A stretch of DNA of 64,000 nt from Collinsella aerofaciens (GTDB taxonomy: Bacteria; Actinomycetota; Coriobacteriia; Coriobacteriales; Coriobacteriaceae). The translations under genes were made by a program, and so were the position numbers. The number at the start of each line of letters is the position of its first letter. Within the stretch, counting starts at the first letter, position 1. The notes beneath the pieces are model-generated. The model was not told the origin of the DNA and did not search any database. It was given only the letters and a program-made list of their open reading frames with translations. Location: positions 1,178,001-1,242,000 of the forward strand of contig NZ_OY725712.1 of assembly GCF_963360655.1 (NCBI RefSeq). Reading direction: 5' to 3'. Below, piece after piece: positions 61,093-64,000 of this stretch.

Positions 61093-61743
61093 ATGATCAA
61101 GGCTGTTATTTTTGACATGGATGGAACGCTGGTCGATACCGAGCGTTTGGGGATTAAGGCCTGGAAGGCAGGCGCCGCTGAGCTGGGGCTCGCGATTGAT
61201 GAAGCGCTGATCCATCAGTTTATCGGCCGCACGCTGCCCGATGTCATGGACATCCTTGATGAGCATTACGGCAGCCACGAAACCACCGAGGCGGTCTATG
61301 TCCGCCACAAGGAGATTCGCGACGAGATGGTCAAGACCGAACTGGAACTTAAGGCCGGCGCCGCCGAGTGCCTAGACGAGCTGCTGGCTGCGGGCTATCA
61401 CGTTGGTCTAGCGACGTCGTCGCGCCTCGTTACGGCCGAGCGCAACCTTAAGATGGTTGGCCTCTTTGACAAGTTTGAAACGGTAACGTGTGGCGAGGAC
61501 GTCGTGCACGGCAAGCCCGACCCCGAGATGTATCTGCTCGCCTGCGAGCGCGCGGGCTTTGCTCCCGAGGAATGTGCCGTGGTCGAGGATTCGCGCAACG
61601 GCTGCGTCTCGGGCATTACGGCCGGCTGCCATGTCTTTGCCGTCCCCGATATCGTGCCGCTGCCGCAGGACGTGGTGGATGGCTGCGAGGCCGTGCTCGA
61701 TACGCTGTTCGATCTGGCGGCGGCGGTCAAGGCCGTGCGCTAG
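61093..61743 (+). CDS. HAD-superfamily phosphatase (beta-phosphoglucomutase-like)
   Basis: 216 aa; ATG 61093 with GGGGGA upstream, the frame to 61006 being leader. HAD motifs: FDMDGTLVDTE (nucleophile Asp and acid-base Asp), GLATSSRLVTAERNL (motif II Ser), the Lys of motif III in GKPDPEMYLLA, and VVEDSRNGCVSGITAG (motif IV). An alpha-helical cap between motifs I and II places it with sugar-phosphate phosphatases. The substrate cannot be told. Monocistronic, ends at a hairpin shared with the convergent LacI gene. Confidence 0.9.
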   Translation: MIKAVIFDMDGTLVDTERLGIKAWKAGAAELGLAIDEALIHQFIGRTLPDVMDILDEHYGSHETTEAVYVRHKEIRDEMVKTELELKAGAAECLDELLAAGYHVGLATSSRLVTAERNLKMVGLFDKFETVTCGEDVVHGKPDPEMYLLACERAGFAPEECAVVEDSRNGCVSGITAGCHVFAVPDIVPLPQDVVDGCEAVLDTLFDLAAAVKAVR

Positions 61744-61790
61744 ACAATTGCGGCGTTGAAACGAGCAATTGCTTACGTTTGCGCTTAAAC

Positions 61791-61824
61791 AAAAGGGGTC
61801 CGGCAATGGTCGGGCCTCTTTTGC
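61791..61824. terminator. Bidirectional terminator between the HAD and LacI genes
   Basis: 12-bp stem AAAAGGGGTCCG/CGGGCCTCTTTT (61791-61802 with 61811-61822; two G.T pairs). A-run and T-run serve both directions. Confidence 0.7.
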
Positions 61825-61856
61825 TTGAGCGGCGACTTAGCATACTTGCGGGCGTG

Positions 61857-62966
61857 CTATAGATACGCGCCGAGGTTGATGGCCGTGGCGTCGGTCTGGC
61901 TGCTTGCCCGGGTGCTGGCGCGTTCCAGCAGGAACGGACGTACCAGTTCTTGGCGGTTGATATCCTCGGCGGCGACTGCGGTGACGGTACGCACTGCGGA
62001 GCCGACACGGATATGCTTGATCTTTGCCGGGGCCTTGTTCTCGATTTGCTCCATCAGCAGTTGGACACCCTTGCGGCCAATCTCGTAGCCCGGGGGCGCT
62101 ACCGTAGTGAGTGGGACCGATCCGCTCCAAGCGAGCGGGTTGCCGTCGCATCCGGCCACGCGAACCTGCTCGGGGACGGAGATGCCTTTGTCGACCAATG
62201 CCGAGATAACGCCCGAGGCCAGCACGTCGGTCAGGCCGACGACAAAATCGGGACGTTCGTCCGCGGGGCGCTCGGCGATTTGGGCACCGATGCCGTAGCC
62301 GTCGGCAGCGGTATTCCATTCGCCGGCGTCGATGACTTCGATCTTGATATCGGGGTGCAGGGCGAGCGCCTTATGAATGCCAAGGACGCGCAGGGTGAGT
62401 TGCATAAATGCTGCTCGGCCGACGACGACAATATGGTGCGCGCCGCGGGCGATGGCAAGTTCGGCAATGATGCGACCCTGGGCCTCATTGTCGGCCGCTA
62501 CGTAGTAGCCGGGCTCGGAGCAATGGATGTCCAGATGGACGATCGGCACGGGCATCTTGGTCATGGCGGGGTGCCAGTCGGGGGATGCCATGGGCTGAAC
62601 CATGACGCCGGACATCTGGGTGCCCATAAAGTAGCGCAGGTAATGGTCCTCGAGAATATCGTCGTTATCGGCGTTGGCGATGAGCAAGTCGTAGCCGTGC
62701 TTGCGGGCCTCGTTGTGGGCGCCGCTGGCGATTTGGAGCGAAAAGCCGTGATCGAGACGGGGGAGCACCAGGCCAAAGGACTTGGTGGCGCCGCCCGCGA
62801 GCTGACGAGCGCTTTGGTTGGGCAGGTAGCCCAGTCGATTGATGGTTTCATTTATGAGCTTGAGGGTCTCGGGGCGCAGCTTTTCGGGATGGTTGAGTGC
62901 GTTGGAAACCGTGCCCAACGAAACCCCGGCTTCGCGCGCGACGTCGCTGATTTTAACCTTTGCCAT
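61857..62966 (-). CDS. LacI-family transcriptional regulator
   Basis: 369 aa from ATG 62966 with AAAGGGG upstream; the longer frame to 63167 runs through a REP-like repeat and is rejected. Helix-turn-helix VKISDVAREAGVSLGTVSNALNHPEKL (3-30) and hinge INRLGYLPNQSARQL, then a sugar-sensor domain (SFGLVLPRLDHGF, GVMVQPMASP, VAGCDGNPLAWSG, PPGYEIGRKGVQLL). The target genes are not obvious: it converges on the HAD gene and is divergent from glmS across a 311-bp gap, so glmS or a distant sugar operon are candidates. Confidence 0.92.
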   Translation of the reverse strand: MAKVKISDVAREAGVSLGTVSNALNHPEKLRPETLKLINETINRLGYLPNQSARQLAGGATKSFGLVLPRLDHGFSLQIASGAHNEARKHGYDLLIANADNDDILEDHYLRYFMGTQMSGVMVQPMASPDWHPAMTKMPVPIVHLDIHCSEPGYYVAADNEAQGRIIAELAIARGAHHIVVVGRAAFMQLTLRVLGIHKALALHPDIKIEVIDAGEWNTAADGYGIGAQIAERPADERPDFVVGLTDVLASGVISALVDKGISVPEQVRVAGCDGNPLAWSGSVPLTTVAPPGYEIGRKGVQLLMEQIENKAPAKIKHIRVGSAVRTVTAVAAEDINRQELVRPFLLERASTRASSQTDATAINLGAYL

Positions 62967-63277
62967 AGCGGCCCCTTTGATGCGTTTCAAGTACAAGCCA
63001 GATTGTAGCATCCCAAACCTACCAAAAAGGGACAGGTTTATTTTGGCAGGTTTATCTGGGGAAACGCCGTTGCCGGCGCGACCACCACGAAGGGGGCAGG
63101 TACCTTTGTGGTGGTTTGAACCGGCTGGACGTGTGTGCATCGAGTGGTATCTAAGTTGAGATACCACTTCTGGTATATCAGCTTGCGTTTGCGTGAGTAC
63201 AATACTCGAACGTTATGCGTCTCAGCGCCCCCTGTGCGTGGACGTTTTGCAGTCAAGCGGACGAAGGGATTTATCCT
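62967..63277. other. Divergent intergenic region before glmS with palindromes
   Basis: Holds REP-like copy 3 (63016-63064), a 13-bp stem ACCACCACGAAGG/CCTTTGTGGTGGT (63081-63093 with 63103-63115) and a 9-bp hairpin GTGGTATCT/AGATACCAC (63144-63152 with 63159-63167). A TACAAT at 63198-63203 is a -10 candidate without a clear -35. I do not see a glmS ribozyme core. Confidence 0.6.
63016..63064 (-). repeat. REP-like palindromic repeat, copy 3 (inverted)
   Basis: Reverse orientation of the 59341 repeat, with one arm changed (ACCTACCAAAA for ACCTGCCAAAA) and one A fewer after the CCAGATAA block. Confidence 0.8.
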
Positions 63278-64000
63278 ATGTGCGGAATTGTCGGCTACAC
63301 CGGCTCTGATATTGCAAAGAACATCCTGGTCACGGGCCTCAAGCGTATGGAGTATCGCGGCTATGACTCCTCGGGCGTCGCGCTCGAGGTGGGCGAGGGC
63401 GCCGCGGCGCACCTCGATGTCATCCGCCGCGTGGGCAAGGTCGCGGGCCTGGAGAGCGAGCTTTCCAACATTGACAGCGACGCTACCTGCGGTATCGGCC
63501 ACACCCGTTGGGCCACCCACGGCAAGCCCTCCGTCGTTAACGCTCACCCCCACACCAGCTGTGACGGTCGTATCGCCATCGTCCACAACGGCATCATCGA
63601 GAACTTCGCCGAGCTGCGCGAAGAGCTGGAGGGCCGCGGCCACCACTTTAAGAGCGAGACCGATACCGAGGTCTTCGCGCATCTGATCGAAGAGGCTTAT
63701 GCCGAGACGCACGACCTGATGGCCTCCGTGCGCGAGGCTTGCACCCACGTGGTCGGTGCCTATGGCCTGGCCGCCGTGTGCGCTGACGAGCCCGGCGTGA
63801 TCGCCGTGGCCCGCAAGGATTCCCCGATCGTGGTCGGCGTGGGCGAGACCGGCGCCTATGTCGCCTCCGATGTCATCGCGCTCATCGACGCCACCCGCGA
63901 TGTCGTGGTGCTCGAGGACGGTCAGTTTGCCAAGCTCGCGCCCGCAGGCGTCGAGTACACCGACGAGGCCGGCAACGTTATCGAGCCCAAGGTCACCCAC
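63278..64000 (+). CDS. glmS: Glutamine-fructose-6-phosphate aminotransferase (3' end outside window)
   Basis: 241 codons in the window, open to its end. Start ATG 63278 with AAGGGA upstream; the protein begins MCGIVGYTG, so Cys2 becomes the N-terminal nucleophile after Met removal. Class II glutamine amidotransferase domain: MEYRGYDSSGVAL, GIGHTRWATHG, HPHTSCDGRIAIVHNGIIENF, SETDTEVFAHL. The two sugar isomerase domains lie beyond the window. It makes glucosamine-6-phosphate for cell-wall and amino-sugar synthesis. Confidence 0.96.
   Translation, partial: MCGIVGYTGSDIAKNILVTGLKRMEYRGYDSSGVALEVGEGAAAHLDVIRRVGKVAGLESELSNIDSDATCGIGHTRWATHGKPSVVNAHPHTSCDGRIAIVHNGIIENFAELREELEGRGHHFKSETDTEVFAHLIEEAYAETHDLMASVREACTHVVGAYGLAAVCADEPGVIAVARKDSPIVVGVGETGAYVASDVIALIDATRDVVVLEDGQFAKLAPAGVEYTDEAGNVIEPKVTH

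Noticed and set aside
63082-63277. glmS ribozyme
   Set aside because: The leader has simple hairpins only; I could not find the conserved double-pseudoknot core.
63038-64000. Open frame on the minus strand covering the window end
   Set aside because: Antisense of glmS; the plus strand encodes an unmistakable class II amidotransferase domain.

Overview
The window looks like chromosomal DNA of a Coriobacteriia member, most likely Collinsella (C. aerofaciens group). The basis is my recognition of the 16S rRNA sequence, the GC-rich CGC/GCC-biased codon use and the gene content (Tat lipoproteins, paired WYL regulators, surface protein with CnaB repeats, tilS-hpt-ftsH block). No database was searched.

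Layout. 1-8.3 kb: 3' part of a DinG-type helicase/exonuclease, convergent with a pair of overlapping WYL-domain regulators, then a very large M28-like membrane protein and a small membrane protein. 8.3-11.7 kb: an LPXTG-type surface protein with a thioester domain and CnaB repeats, minus strand. 12.0-21.1 kb: tRNA-Gly, an island of hairpin repeats that copy the tRNA 3' end, purB, a TSCPD protein coupled to a Tat lipoprotein, an OmpR-type two-component system, purC, a membrane protein, an M29 aminopeptidase and tRNA-Lys. 21.4-34.4 kb: two almost identical 5.5-kb rRNA operons (16S-23S-5S, no tRNA in the spacer) in direct orientation with only a phosphoglucomutase/phosphomannomutase gene between them. 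34.4-43.3 kb: tail-anchored protein, Hsp20, MBL hydrolase, tilS, hpt, ftsH, an aminotransferase and a PHP phosphoesterase. 43.4-51.7 kb: RlmD-type methyltransferase, a 147-bp giant palindrome, an amino-acid ABC transporter, an EF-G-like GTPase, an IS200-type element and a secreted nuclease. 51.8-59.3 kb: a LacI regulator divergent from a sugar operon: PTS IIBC, GatZ-like protein, fructose-6-phosphate aldolase, split transketolase and PTS IIA. 59.3-64 kb: a convergent intergenic island with a 66-bp near-perfect palindrome and palindromic repeats, larE, a HAD phosphatase, a second LacI regulator and the 5' part of glmS.

How the genes work together. The 53-59 kb operon reads as a self-contained route: a ketose-type sugar is imported and phosphorylated by the PTS, probably epimerised by the GatZ-like protein, and split or rearranged by the aldolase and transketolase, under control of the divergent LacI protein at two tandem CG-centred operators. 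The tilS-hpt-ftsH block, purB, purC, rRNA, tRNA and glmS are housekeeping. The accessory interest lies mostly in non-coding structure: a tRNA-tail repeat family whose hairpin covaries, a cluster of TTAGAGAGA/TCTCTCTAA sites built into a 66-bp palindrome, a 147-bp cruciform element, a three-copy REP-like repeat and a candidate pseudoknot inside the sugar operon.
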